Positions 33,226 to 44,950 of a stretch of 64,000 nt of DNA are shown here, piece after piece. The notes under the pieces are model-generated. The model saw only the letters and a program-made list of their open reading frames with translations. It was not told the DNA's origin and made no database searches. The stretch covers positions 106,782,396 through 106,846,395 of the forward strand of contig CM026426.1 in the NCBI GenBank assembly GCA_014871385.1, in the 5' to 3' direction. The stretch is from Ceratodon purpureus. Taxonomy: Eukaryota > Streptophyta > Bryopsida > Pseudoditrichales > Ditrichaceae. Position 1 is the stretch's first letter, and each line of letters starts with the position of its first letter. The position numbers were made by a program, and so were the translations under genes.

Positions 33226-35130
33226 TCTGTATTGTACATTTAAATACTTGAATCAACATGATATTCTTTAAAGTATTCATTGTAACTCTTATTCTGCATC
33301 ATATGTCGCAATCTTCGGGTTCATATATCCATCACTGGCAAATTCCGCCCATGCACATATCGATGTCCAGTTTTGCATTCCATATTCTGTGGTATTCATG
33401 TACAATGACAGTGTTCATCTGTGGTCTCCATCCATCGGCGCTCCGCTGAGTTCGCATTTGTCATTTTTGAATTCTGGACTTCTTTTTGTCCAAAATTATC
33501 TAAATATCCCTTTCATGTTCGTATTCACTGTGATTATATTGTTCTAGACACAAAAGTATGCCTTCAAACAAGATAGTACTACTCTGTGAAACACAGTATA
33601 TACTGGCGATTATATTTGGTCGGCAAATTTCGTAGAATTAACTGAAAACTATCTCTTACAATAAGTGCAAGTAGGCTATTGAGAGCATCACCAATCGTCT
33701 TGTTAAGCACACATGCTAATGGGATTAGCAGGCCTTCGCCAAAAAAATTGCTCCGATTTACTCTAGATCGACCTCGCTATCCTCGCGAGCCACGGCAAAC
33801 ATGCCCCGCTCTTGCCAAATTTTCTTTGTATAGATGGAGATAATTTAAACACTCCAAAACCAGTGAATGGTTGCTTCTGCCCAAACATAGGCACCAAGGT
33901 TTGATCCGAGGACTTCTAACCGCAATGGCATTGGGGCTTCCGCGCTCCGTTGTATCACGCACCTCAATGGAAAACTTGCCAAGGCCCGTTGGAGGGGGAT
34001 CTTGGCGAGTTACGATTGGGGATGCCCTGAGGATTGATTAAAGCTAAGATTATAGTACCACATGCGGGTATATGTATTAAACATGTATATGTATTAATAA
34101 GCCTTCAAATGGATTGGTTTAATTAGGGGTTTTTTCCCTTTATTTAAGTACTGTTTTCATATATTAGTGTGTGTTTTTAAAAACTATATGTGCAAGCAAG
34201 TGAGGTACGTACATGTGCTAGAGGTACAATCACAAGACGGAGGGACTGCCATTAACTCACGGAAGTTGCGTTCAATTGGAAGTAGATGCATTTGAAAAGA
34301 CTAGAAGTGCAATGCCTGAATTGCAGCTGGTGCCGGATATCGGAATCATACACAGTCCTAAGGTCTTCAGTGTGTCGTAATTAGCTAGCAGGAGAGCCTA
34401 ACCTAGTGCCGACTACAGGAGAGCCTAGCCTAGTGTATATTGCATTTACGTCCCTATTACTATATACGTGGAGAAGGCTATACACATCGACAGATTGTTA
34501 CAAAATGTGGAATTATATAATAGATATAAAAATCAAATTTCCCATCCTGTTTGATTTTCTTTGTTCGCCCGGCCCTGCATTCTAAGGAGAACTTGCTCTT
34601 TCCATATTACACAACTCTAGGTAAGTTGTCCATCAAGCGCGTAGAGCTTACGACGTTAGCAAAACATTCCCATTAAAAGTTACACAAAAAGAGGATTAGC
34701 AAACAATGTGGGTTATTTACAGTGAGTGCAGAAGCAGATAAATTATCCGACACTGATTCCTTCCGTCCTAGTTTGTCTGCAATGTCGTCAACCAACAGAG
34801 GACGGGCAAGGGAACTAGTCCATGACGTCAGCCTCTTGTCGGACTCTTGCGGTGGGCCAGCGACGGCTATTCGTGACTGCCGGACGGAGTCCGGGGAGTT
34901 CTGTGAGCCATCCAGCAGATTTCCTTGTAACTTTCAAGCACCTCGGTTTTCTTCAAAATTGCCCGGAAGTGTGCCTGGAAGTTGCAAAACTGCCCGGTTA
35001 ATGTCCTAGAAGTTCATTTCTCTACTGGTGGCATTTCCGCCACTGTAAAATTCCAATCGGAAAAAATCCTTCAAATGAGAATTGCATTCGGTTTCATTTA
35101 TTTTTTTGTTGTTTTGCTTAGCACATAGCT
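33226..35130. other. Non-coding stretch downstream of element A
   Basis: AT-rich sequence with no supported gene. It contains one probable MITE (33,683-34,030). I could not find a terminal repeat marking the right end of element A. Confidence 0.5.
33683..34030. mobile_element. Probable MITE, PIF/Harbinger-like ends
   Basis: The ends are imperfect inverted repeats: AGAGCATCACCAATCGT on the left against the reverse complement of ACGATTGGGGATGCCCT on the right. GGGCATCCCCAAT-type ends are common in PIF/Harbinger MITEs. No coding capacity and no clear target duplication. Confidence 0.45.
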
Positions 35131-35200
35131 GGCTGCTATATCCCTGGCAGGATTCGAACCTGGCAGTGCCCCTACCAATTTAGGGCCAGCGATTTAGCCT
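35131..35200 (-). repeat. tRNA-like (possible SINE) fragment
   Basis: The minus strand carries a perfect B-box-like GGTTCGAATCC and, about 25 bases upstream, an A-box-like TGGCCCTAAATTGG. The boxes are too close for a full tRNA and the T-stem has a mismatch, so this is at best a tRNA-derived relic. Confidence 0.3.
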
Positions 35201-35270
35201 TCCTAAAATGATTCAAAATTATTATGAATTCAGATTCTCAATTCTCAATTCAACAACTAAAGATTCTCAA

Positions 35271-35425
35271 GCCAGTGACCTGGGGTGCCTGAGCCAGTGA
35301 CCTGGGGTGCTTGAGCCAGTGACCTGAGGTGCCCAATCCGGTGACCTGGGGTGCCGAAGCTAGTGACCTGGGGTGCAGGAGCCTGTGACCTGAGGTGTCC
35401 ATTCCGGTGACCTGGGGTGCCAAAG
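35271..35425. repeat. 22-bp tandem repeat, seven copies
   Basis: The unit GCCAGTGACCTGGGGTGCCT plus two bases is repeated seven times with small changes, ending ten bases before the MITE flank. Confidence 0.9.
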
Positions 35426-35444
35426 TCATTTGAATTGAGGACTA

Positions 35445-35894
35445 CAGTCAAACCTTGATAAGTGTTAACGATCGCGAGCATACTTTTTGTTATCACTTGG
35501 GGAATAGTAACACTTATCTTTTACTTTATAAACTTATGTTTTACTTTATGGACTTATCTTTTAATTTATATTTTACTTTATCTTTTACTTTATGAACTTA
35601 AAATATATGATCTTTTACTTTATGATCTTAATAATACATGTACCAATCAATTTGTTTCTAAAATGGAAACTATAAACTATTGCTTGACCTCAAAGTTATC
35701 TCTCTTCAAACTATGGTTCTTACAAAAGTCCCTTTTTAGACACTTATCACTTATCGAGGTAAAATTAGGAGCATAACATTACATAACACTTAACACATAA
35801 CACTTACTAGTCTTAATTTTAAAGGAGCAAAAATCTCCATAACACATATAGAGTTTTAACACTTATCGAGGTAACACTTATCGAGGTTTGACTG
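35445..35894. mobile_element. 450-bp MITE with TA target duplication (Tc1/mariner/pogo type)
   Basis: The ends are CAGTCAAACCTTGATAAGTG on the left and its near-perfect inverse (CACTTATCGAGGTTTGACTG) on the right, flanked by TA at 35,443-44 and 35,895-96. The interior is AT-rich and non-coding, with an extra inner copy of the end repeat (AACACTTATCGAGG). The ends differ from those of the pogo-like element at 10,582, so it belongs to another family. Confidence 0.85.
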
Positions 35895-37431
35895 TATTGA
35901 ATCATCCCCCATAATAAAAATTTCCTACAAAGTCTAAACCTAGTCGGCTACCCGCCAAATAAAAAAAATTTGAATCGGTAATTTTCCTCCATATTCACCA
36001 TGTGACCGGCCAAAAAGCCGACACTTCATTTTTTCCTCCGGTTCCATTTCCGAAAATTATTTTTTTCAACCAGAACCCTTGCCTAAACTTATAAATCTCA
36101 ATCGGAAATTTTCAAAAGTAACCGCTAGTTTGTAACTAACTGCCGGTACTCCCCGGACATTGCTGCCGGAAGTTTGATGGGTATTGGGTATAACTTATTG
36201 AGGCGCATAACTTCGAGCCAGGACTGACTTTTCAAACGCCCTGGAGTTCAAAATCAATATACTTGTCTGCGAGGGGGCAGAAAAGGACATGCAAGCGGAG
36301 CTCCACATGCTTGGAAACTGTAAAGGATTCCCACACTATTGGTGGATCGTCAATCCAAACGTCATCGCGCTGGGCATCCGCTCCGATTGGGCCACGCTGA
36401 GAGCCTAGAGCAACAACAGAATTACCCACATGGTCTAATTCCCCGGCCCTAGAAGCGTGTGAACCATCATGAAGCGCGTTCTCTGCTCGTACCTACTACT
36501 ACTTTCCATACGACAGCTGCTCAACTTATCAAATATCTTTCTTTAACCATGTACTTTTGTTCTATGGTGTGGTTAAGTTAGCTCCCAGAATTCCATGGCA
36601 GGACTTAGACTCACCAAGCCCTTCTGTTTTTGAAGCAAATGAAAGAAAATTCATTGCAAAGAAAGGAAATACACACCCTCGTCAGACAAAGTCCAGGGCG
36701 GGGGGGGAAGTCAACTCACCAAGCCCTTCTATTCTATCTCCACACGTGGTAAATAATCTGCGAATATACGGTTCACACGATGAGAGTTGCAACAGCTATT
36801 GAATCGAGGAAGAAAGCATTTGCAGTATTCGTTAGTACGTTAAACCCTGATTTCAAGGATCTTCACATGCAATAACTGTGAGGGCAGAAGTTGATGCGTC
36901 AATATTGACAACATTTGCACATGACTTCCTTGCGTATCACATGGACCCCATGAACGATGATCATTGATGACAATGGTGATTACTTTAACCAACTAAAAGA
37001 AGTCATACAACAGGGAGACATTAGGTGATGAAATTACATTGGAGTTAGAGTGAGAAGAGGATTGAAGCTTCGGTAACAACAAAAGCTCATTTGAGTAAAT
37101 AGGATGGTCTAACCATCCCTTAAAATTCGAATTCAAAATAATTTCTGGGAGAATCATAACCCTCAATACGTTCCGGATCGTTTAAGTAATAGAGAAGCAT
37201 CACATTCTGACTTGGCCAGACGTCAAGTTTCTCCCTAAATACTGTGGCTCCGCCGCCAGGCTCCTATCTTTGGGACGATTAAAAGCATACCTACCTCCCA
37301 GCTGACGAAAAGCGTCACCATCTAGTGACTCATTCAAAGGTATTTACAAGTAGGTCCCTGTGACTCTAGCAGCCTAAACGAGAACAAAGATTAACTCCTT
37401 GATAGAACAAGATGAATCAGATATCCAAGTG
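35895..37431. other. Non-coding stretch before the JAZ gene
   Basis: Short frames on both strands lack domains. The phrase ACTCACCAAGCCCTTCT occurs twice (36,610 and 36,715). This is the 3' side of the JAZ gene. Confidence 0.5.
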
Positions 37432-40027
37432 CTATCGCGATGAAGAATCGTCGTCCATGCCATGGTCATCTGCGCTTTCACCAGCAAGTCTGCGAGGTGA
37501 CCTCCCACTCCGAGCTCGTTTATTGACGTTCTGCTCCAATTCAAAGTTCCTCCGTTTCGGTGTCCCGCCGCTCCTCTCCTCCGACACACTTTGCCGTGGC
37601 GGTGTCCCTGGTGGCTTGGTCGGAGACCCTGGTTCACTACAACTCGATGCACCTCCCTGGTGCCTTAGAACACCTGGAGACGACCTATGGTCTTTAACCG
37701 CTAAAGCCCCGCTTCCAGCCGCGGGAGTAGGAGAGGGTGACCTCGTAGCTGGCTTGCCAACTGAAGGACCAGGAGACCTGTCCCGAAAAGGAGAGGCATC
37801 TCCTTCCTCGTCCTTCACTGGCACCTTGCGCACCCTGTCCTTCCTCTTCTCCAGGAACCGAGCGAGGGAAGCCTTCCTTGCCTGGGGTAGTTCAACTGGA
37901 TATCACGAACACAGCCAGTTAACATAAGAACATCCTCGAACCCGACGCTCAAACCAATCGAGTAGCTTGAATTCGAAACGAAAAAAGAAACGGAAATATA
38001 CCATGAAACGAGGATGATAAAGTTAAGGCAGTTGTACCATTCTGTATCGGTCCAGGTCGAACGTTCGAGAAAACCACTCCCGGTACCACAGAACGAGGTG
38101 GAGCAGCAGCGGAAGTTGTAGAAGCTTGCGGAGCAGGTAACCCTGGTGCGGACAGTATTGACTGTGGCACAGCCATAGGAGCAGAAAATGGACGTGCAGG
38201 AACAGCACTCGCAGGTGGGTTCATGTAGTTCGTCGACCATGTGTTGCCACTGCCAGCTAGAAGCATGATAGCTTGAGCCTGCACGTATCCAACCACAGCA
38301 TGAGCAACGGAGGACCAACAGAATTACATACAAAATTTGTACAAAAGTCGGAACTGAGATAAAAAATAAAATCCCTGTAACTCACCTTGTCGAAAGGTAC
38401 ATCATCGTAGACATTGACCATGCCTGCATAAAAGATTGTCAATTGTGCTGTGCGAGGTTGCTTGCCCAATCCTGCAGATCTGTAAAACCAGAAAATGACG
38501 GAACATATTACTTTAAGAGACACGCCAGCCATTAAATCAGACCTTGAGTGGCAGCCTAAGAGATTTAAGAAAGAAAAACGAAAAATACAACGAGGTGCTA
38601 ATGAACACCTTGGTAAGTTTCCAGCTTGGACTGAATGTTGCTGGATTGGCGGCCTCTTGCCAGCCATTGCCGCAGCTCCATTCTCGGCACTACTGGCCTG
38701 TCTCGATCTACAGTAAAACGGCGCTGAAGAACCGAATCCACCTTGGTTTGAAGGTGGTTGCGGTTGCGTTGCAACGTGCTCAGTACCAGGTTCGTTTCTG
38801 ATCGGCGAAGAGCGAGCACCTGCGTTCTGCATGCCCCTGGACGCTTGCTGATGGCCGACATACATGGCTGCCACCTTCCGAGCCTGCTCTCTGTGCAAAA
38901 ACGCGTCGTAACGGCTTGCGTTGCCTGCCTGCCATGGTTGAGAAAAGAACATGCGTAAGCTCTGGTTAAACTTCACATACTGTAGAGTGAAATTTCATTC
39001 GCGAACTCGCTAATTACGACGCCATTGTGGCTTAGGAAGACTGAAGCAACGACTTACAGACTCTGACTTGTCCCACTGCAACAACGGTATGTGATGTGAA
39101 TTCAGAGGGCCATCTGTCGACTCCCTCTCCCTCTTAGGAGACACGATGGCCTTGATGGTGTTCTCCTCGTCTGCCTGAAACCTTCCAGCAACGGGGACTC
39201 TGTTCCAAGCGTGCTGACGTAGGCCTGTGCACAAGAAGCCAAAAAATCAGAAAATAGTGTCAAAGATAGATCATTGTTAATTAAAGTATGGTCATCTCTC
39301 CAACTCACAAAAGTACTCCGAACACAACTTATAACATCACAGTTAGTGCATTAACGTGCCCTCATCCATGGCTTGGCCGACATAAACTTCACTATTTTCT
39401 CCTCCTCACGATCATTATCAGGCCCTTCAACAGACTACGATATGCCACCCGCCCGTCCAACTGCAACATCAAGAGTCTTTTAAGCCCGGTACTAAGCATT
39501 TGCATAAAACGACCCCCTCGCACGAGCTTCTATTCCTTCGAGCCCGATAGTCTCGCCGGGGAGTTTTAAAAACCTTCCCGAACTATGATACGCAACTAGT
39601 TATATACATTAGTGACATGCTAATCACACTTAAAAAACCACTTGGAATAAAAATACTAACTGCGCCACATTCTAAATAGATCGACCACCACAAAACAAAG
39701 AAATCCCACACTCCCAGTAACATCGGAACAAGAACACCGTCTCCGACAGTCACCACTCCCACTCCCGTCCACACTAACATCAAACTAAATCCCCCTTGAA
39801 GAGCATCGATCGAAGACCAAGAACAATTTCAAGAGAACAAGAAGGCTCTGCGATGCAAACGGGTGGTCACCTTCCGGAGCCAGCGATATCCTCGCCCCAC
39901 CTCCGCTGGGAATGGGCCTCCGAAGTCGCACTCGCTCCTCGCTGCCGCCATCTAGCGAACTCCCATCATCTGCAGCTGCTCCTCCCACTCCCACTCCCAT
40001 GAAGTCCACCGCTACAGCCTCCTCCAT
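37432..40027 (-). CDS. JAZ: JAZ repressor (TIFY family), jasmonate signalling, six exons
   Basis: JAZ proteins are nuclear repressors that bind MYC-type transcription factors, recruit NINJA/TOPLESS through the TIFY domain, and are degraded through COI1 when the hormone is sensed. Exons on the minus strand are 39,871-40,027, 39,058-39,224, 38,609-38,928, 38,386-38,479, 38,002-38,278 and 37,432-37,895. Together they give 1,479 nt, 492 codons plus TAG, all GT-AG with matching phases. The TIFY domain (about residues 215-262) has an exact TIFYAG followed by VNVYDDVPFDK and AQAIMLLAG, split by an intron. The Jas motif (about 340-360) reads SLARFLEKRKDRV. The N-terminus (VDFMGV) resembles the DFLGL-type start of JAZ3-like proteins. 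The C-terminus is Pro/Ser-rich with KRR and KRARSGR basic patches. No stops or frameshifts. It is the only clear host gene here. Confidence 0.95.
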
Positions 40028-40028
40028 C

Positions 40029-40255
40029 TCCCTCTCCCTCTCCCTCTCCCTCTCCCTCTCCCTCTCCTCCCTCTCCCTCTCCCTCTCCCTCTCCTCTCCC
40101 TCTCCCTCTCCCTCTCCCTCTCCCTCTCCCTCTCCCTCTCCCTCTCCCTCTCCCTCTCCCTCTCCCTCTCCCTCTCCCTCTCCCTCTCCCTCTCCCTCTC
40201 CCTCTCCCTCTCCCTCTCCCTCTCCCTCTCCCTCTCCCTCTCCCTCTCCCTCTCC
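40029..40255. repeat. (GGGAGA)n microsatellite in the JAZ 5' region
   Basis: About 227 bp of nearly pure CTCCCT hexamers on the plus strand (GGGAGA on the JAZ sense strand), beginning within a few bases of the start codon and so probably in the 5' untranslated region. GA-rich tracts are known binding regions for plant BPC proteins and are length-unstable. Confidence 0.93.
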
Positions 40256-40863
40256 GCCTTCATCATCGATTTACAAGGATGAATAGAAAATCGCACGTGC
40301 TTTGCATGCCATTGCGTGGTTTCTGGTTTCCTTCGTTGGCCCACGCCTTCAAAGCCTTCATCGATCACAGATTACAACTTTGCCTTCGCCTTTGACTTTG
40401 TCTTTCCTTTTGTCATCCGCCGCTCTTGTTGTTAGGCGTCTCAATAAGTAATTCCCATCGAATTTCACGGTTACCTCAAATAGCAGTCGCTGGCCCACCG
40501 CGGGCCCGCACAGCGGCTCACACCGGTTGGGTCGGTTGTCGGTCGTGGACGGCAGTCTACGCTGTAGAACCGTCCGTCCATAAAAAATGGCCATCCGCCT
40601 TAATCGTCTACACATTGTCATTCAAAGTCCTAATCCATGCATAGAGGTTCTACAATGGATACAGGTTCTACATGAGAACAGGTTCTACAAATGGTTTAGA
40701 GGTTCTACGCCTCATGTGGTTAGGGTTTCTTTGGTGGATCTTGTTGGGTTTATTGGTTTTATTTAATTTTAGCAAAGATTGAGTGTTTCATCACACCTAG
40801 GAGCTTGAATATTGTGAAATTTGTTGTTTCAATGGTAGATGAGTTCGAAGGAGTTAGTTCTGA
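40256..40863. promoter_or_regulatory. JAZ upstream region and start of element C
   Basis: About 380 bp of probable JAZ promoter sequence, then four copies of a GGTTCTAC motif between 40,642 and 40,710. Two of these read TAGA-GGT-TCTA, a short palindrome. The motif recurs in element C (42,490, 44,974 and 45,735) and at 63,125, so the cluster probably marks the edge or regulatory region of element C. Confidence 0.45.
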
Positions 40864-41406
40864 GTGCACATGCATTTGCGAGGTCAGTTTCGTGCAATGG
40901 GATCTACAGTTCATTGTCAAACAAGCATCGCCTGGGAGGGTCTAACGTCAATAGAGCCGCGGGATTCGTCAAAGTTGAAAGACGCGTTCTTAGTTGTTGA
41001 GCGCATCATCACTGAGGAGGGGTTGGCGGAAATGCGGTGTCCCGAAAATGTAGGCTGGGCTTCGAAGACGGCGGACAAGAGAGTGCAATTTAGTACCGGA
41101 ACAGACCTTAGTGGGTGCAGCGACGCCATTACAGTCACTGATGCGTCAAGTGACGAGAACTTGACGTTGTTCCGGCAACAGCCACGACGGAGCGCAAAGA
41201 AGCAAGTTTCCCAACATTTACATCGCAATGGTGCTCCAAAACGAAAGGACTTTTGGTTGGAGCCAAAGCTTTCAAATGTCTTTATGGAAAAGAAAGGGAA
41301 GAAGATTCCAATTATTGCAAAGAAAGAGAAGAAGTTTGTGGATGCATGGGGCCTCGCCATCTACAAAGAGTACATCTAGAAGGTAGCTGATGGCAAACTT
41401 CCGACG
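40864..41406 (+). pseudogene. Element-C gene, 5' exon
   Basis: The frame is open from about 40,864 to TAG 41,377 and continues to a GACG|GTAAGA donor at 41,406, which joins in phase 0 to the acceptor at 41,700. The basic C-terminal part (KDFWLEPKLSNVFMEKKG) suggests a nuclear protein. The start codon is uncertain. No known domain. Confidence 0.5.
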
Positions 41407-41700
41407 GTAAGATTGTTAACCTAAAACTCTAATTCTCTTCAATACGTTCGATTTTCGTGAATATCCGGATTCGTAGCACGTTCTTTGAATACAGAAGTAG
41501 GTTTTATTTGTCTCTCGAATTTATTTTTTTGCACGTAAACAAATCTGTAGCATGTACATGATTTTCATTTTCGGGTCATGTGCCTCTGAACTAATATTTT
41601 TACGTCAGCGATGATTTCCTATCCGTCTAAGTTCTATTCCTAAAAGGTTTACATTATTCGTCAAGAAGGATTCTCACTAGCAACGTCGTCCATATTGTAG

Positions 41701-43781
41701 GTTTCCTTCAGAGGTTCTGAGGTGTGGAAATGCACCCAAACTCAAGGACGGCATTACGTTATTTCTTTGTATAAAAACGAAGAATATGAAGACCTAGCTA
41801 TCGAGGCGCACATGAATTGTAGGAGAGGGGAACTTTGTGGTTTTCCTGAAAGGCTTCCTTTCTTTTGCCGATACTGTGATAGGAATTTCAAAGATAAGAA
41901 TGGGCTTAATTAACATCGCATAAGGGATAGTTGGCCAGCTTGGGATAAGCCTCTGAAGATGTATCCAGTTTGGAATGCTTCGCAGGTGGACGAATTAAGG
42001 GGAATTTGCAAAGGCCGCGGTCTAATACTTCCACCAGCAAAACCCACAAAGGGCAAAAAGCGTACCTATGATGGGGCAATTGATTGTCCTTCAAAGGCTC
42101 ACAAGGTTTCCGCGACACATACTCAACGGCATACCTTAGAAGGAGTCACTAGAGCAGGTGCAAGGAGAGGAACGTCAAGTACTTTTCCAAAGCCACCAGA
42201 CACTAGTGAAGATCGTCAAGGGCAAACCTCTCATCCACAACTTGAAGAGAATGAGAACACGGATATATCTCGAGGAAGACGTCAGAGCGCTAGACATTGT
42301 AGTAAGCTTACGCAAAACCCCACTCTATCTCCCTTTCAATGTACTGCTCAACCTGTACGTGAAGATGTAATCCCGCAAGTGCCTGATCAATCCATTCATG
42401 TTGAAAGCCATCAAAACCTGAAGAATGCAAGAACAGAAGTAGGAATACTTGATTCTAGTATAGAGATAGGCACGTATAATACTTCTTCTGTAGAACCTAT
42501 TCCAATCACGCTCGTTGTCTCTGATTTCAAGAGAACTGGTCCTCTACCTTCAAAGAGGAAAATGAAATTGCAACGAAGCGCAAGGGAGGTTGTAGAGGTA
42601 GACGCGATGGCATTCGCAGCAACTTTTACACTAAATGAAGACATTGAGTCATTTGAAGCACCAAAGTTGGTAGAACCCACTGGTCTTTACAATATAATTG
42701 CAGAGGAAAGACACATGCACCTGCTTGACAAGAAATATCTAGATGACCCGGAGGCCTGCTCCAATGAAATGCTCAAGCTACATAAAGAAGGAGCGTTGTC
42801 AGCAAGGATATCTGCTGCCTTCTCTAGTTGGTGGGTGAATGAAGAAGCAGAGGTACGTCTTCATTACATATTGTTTAACATGCATGCATTTTGTTCCTAT
42901 TATATTATTTACAACGGCACTGTCACCTATCATGTAACCTACGCAGGAGAATAGGACAAAAGAAGTAAAGGACGGTGCAAAGGCTACATATTTGTTGTGG
43001 GATCGCACAAACTACGACATGAAGGACACAAAACGCCTTAACGAGATGAAGAACCTTATTCTGTACTTGAAGTACCTTAAAAAAACAAAAACTAGATGAG
43101 TCGAATCTACAAAAGCGAGAGGCTGACTTGATGCGTAAGCGCTATGATTATGTACTTGAGCAACTTCGAGAGTTTGATAAAAGGGAGGCTCTCCGTCACG
43201 AAGACGTTCAATGGGGATGGTCTCCTCTACTTCGTATGCTCCAGAAGGTACCCCCTTCTACTCGTCCTCCCGCACGATGGGATCACACTATGGAGCAGTG
43301 ACAAGACATTGTTCTTGCGTTGTATGTAGATGATGATAGCCAATGTCCGTCCCTTGAAGATGAATGCCCCCTTATTGTGCGTGCATTTAAAATGTTTTTC
43401 AGGTCCCTCCATGGATTCGGAGTGCCTATTTGCCATCCCATCACCGGTTTGACCTCGAACACCATCCTTTCTATTGCCAAAGACCAGGAGATGTCAAGAC
43501 AGTTCACTCGTTGTGTACAAGACCTCATTCGGTGCGGTTGGCTTTGGTTTCCAAACTTCCAGAGCACACCTTCAGCATTCGAAGAATTGGAGAAGGATGT
43601 TCTCAGGCTCTTAGGATACGATGGGTATCCTCAAGAACATGCTCTCGAGAAGATTCAGTCTTTCCTAAATCGTGTGGCAGCGAGAGTTGTACTAGACATC
43701 GACAAACTCCAGGAACACGACGTTCTGCATTCATTGTGGTGCCCCACGGAATGGAATGACCAAGCTACAAAGGCGAATGAG
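41701..43781 (+). pseudogene. Element-C gene, zinc-finger and middle region
   Basis: The first part holds a C2H2-like finger: FFCRYCDRNFKDKNGLN, then TAA at 41,911, then HRIRD, so the stop lies between finger residues. A long low-complexity stretch follows to about 42,560, then a conserved-looking helical region. An intron (donor GAG|GTACGT at 42,855, acceptor near 42,946) has matching phase. A frameshift lies in the A-run near 43,076-43,095, and a TGA follows near 43,300. The last ~150 codons (43,320-43,781) are clean and rich in hydrophobic helices but of unknown family. The whole looks like a decayed transposon protein whose zinc finger could bind DNA. Confidence 0.5.
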
Positions 43782-43870
43782 GTTCGTGGATAAAAATCTT
43801 CAAGTTTGACGGACTTGTTTTTCCACTGTCCATTTTATTAAATTTAAAATACTTCTAATGGTGAATGCAG

Positions 43871-44831
43871 GTTCTGGCCTCCGTGATGTTGCGTAGAGAA
43901 GATATCGATTTGGAGTGGATTATAGGCGCCTTTGATAATCCCGACAAACCTACAGAGTCAATGCATAAAACTCGGGAAGAGGCGGTGGCATCCTTGCGAA
44001 GGCTTAGAGCCGTGCAATTGGAGGTTATGTACGAGAGCTTAGGTATATTTAAACGAGTAGAACCCGAGGAGGATGAAAAGAGGCAAATGGGACAAGCACA
44101 AGCTTCGAGCTCCTCTGATGGTGCGCAAGGTTTAGTGAAGACTAATTGCATTCAAGAGAGCAATCCCAAGCCAACAAATTCCTCCACTGAAAGTCCACAA
44201 ATACACCCTACATCTTCAACGGCCGAATGTAGCAAACAACTTCTGAAGAGTCCTACCTTTCCAAGTCCAAATCCTATGGCAAATTACGAACTTCAGGCCC
44301 TTTCATTCTCTGATTTACATAACGTATTAACGCCCAGAGGGGAATTCCGTCGCCTTGACTTTGTACCTCTGCCAAGTCAAATGATAGGTTTGCAGACTTG
44401 AATTTGACTGAAGATTTTGCAATCCACGATATGGGGAAGGAGAAGATGCTTTTGTTATTGCACGAGCAACAACCTACTTCAGGTGTTGCAAAGCTGGGGG
44501 TTCCAGGATTTTCTAGACCAACGCCAGGACACTTGTCCCTCGCATTTAAACTTCCTGGCGCAAGGTTCCACAGCAGAAGAACCCCTATCTGGGGGTTTGA
44601 CCTAAACCAATTTCTGGCAAAATGTGTAGAAGTTGATCGAAAGCAGGAGCGTTCTGGGAACCTCGTCTCACAAGATACACTTGACAAAATGAATTGTATA
44701 GAACGTCATACCTTTAATGGGAATGAAGCTGCTTCCAATACCGAAGACTTAAGCTCTGGTTCCAACGATGAAGTACGGGAGTCTAGACCTCCACATATTG
44801 AGGACCTAACTACTGAGGATAAGCAGCTCAG
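43871..44831 (+). pseudogene. Element-C gene, linker exon
   Basis: This follows the acceptor AATGCAG at 43,870 and reads VLASVMLRREDIDLEW, then a Ser/Pro-rich linker to TGA near 44,400. A second frame open from 44,398 to the CTCAG|GTAAAA donor at 44,831 implies one frame change. The phase matches the protease exon that starts at 44,951. No recognised domain. Confidence 0.45.
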
Positions 44832-44950
44832 GTAAAAACATCTGTCCTAAAATTTATTCTATTCTTTCAGATTGTATGCGTCTATAATCTTTCTAAGGTC
44901 CTACTCTTACACTGTGCCTTCTCTAAATTGCTTTGTCTCTCTATCTCCAG

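Noticed and set aside
35131..35200. Functional tRNA gene
   Set aside because: A and B boxes are too close, there is no room for an anticodon arm, and the T-stem is mismatched. Kept only as a possible relic.
36232..36429. Minus-strand frame before the JAZ gene
   Set aside because: Short, with no domain or start context. It could be an old exon but I cannot support it.
40012..40368. Long Arg-Glu or Ser-Pro repeat proteins on either strand
   Set aside because: They are translations of the (GGGAGA)n microsatellite. The only supported coding use is the JAZ start just beside it.
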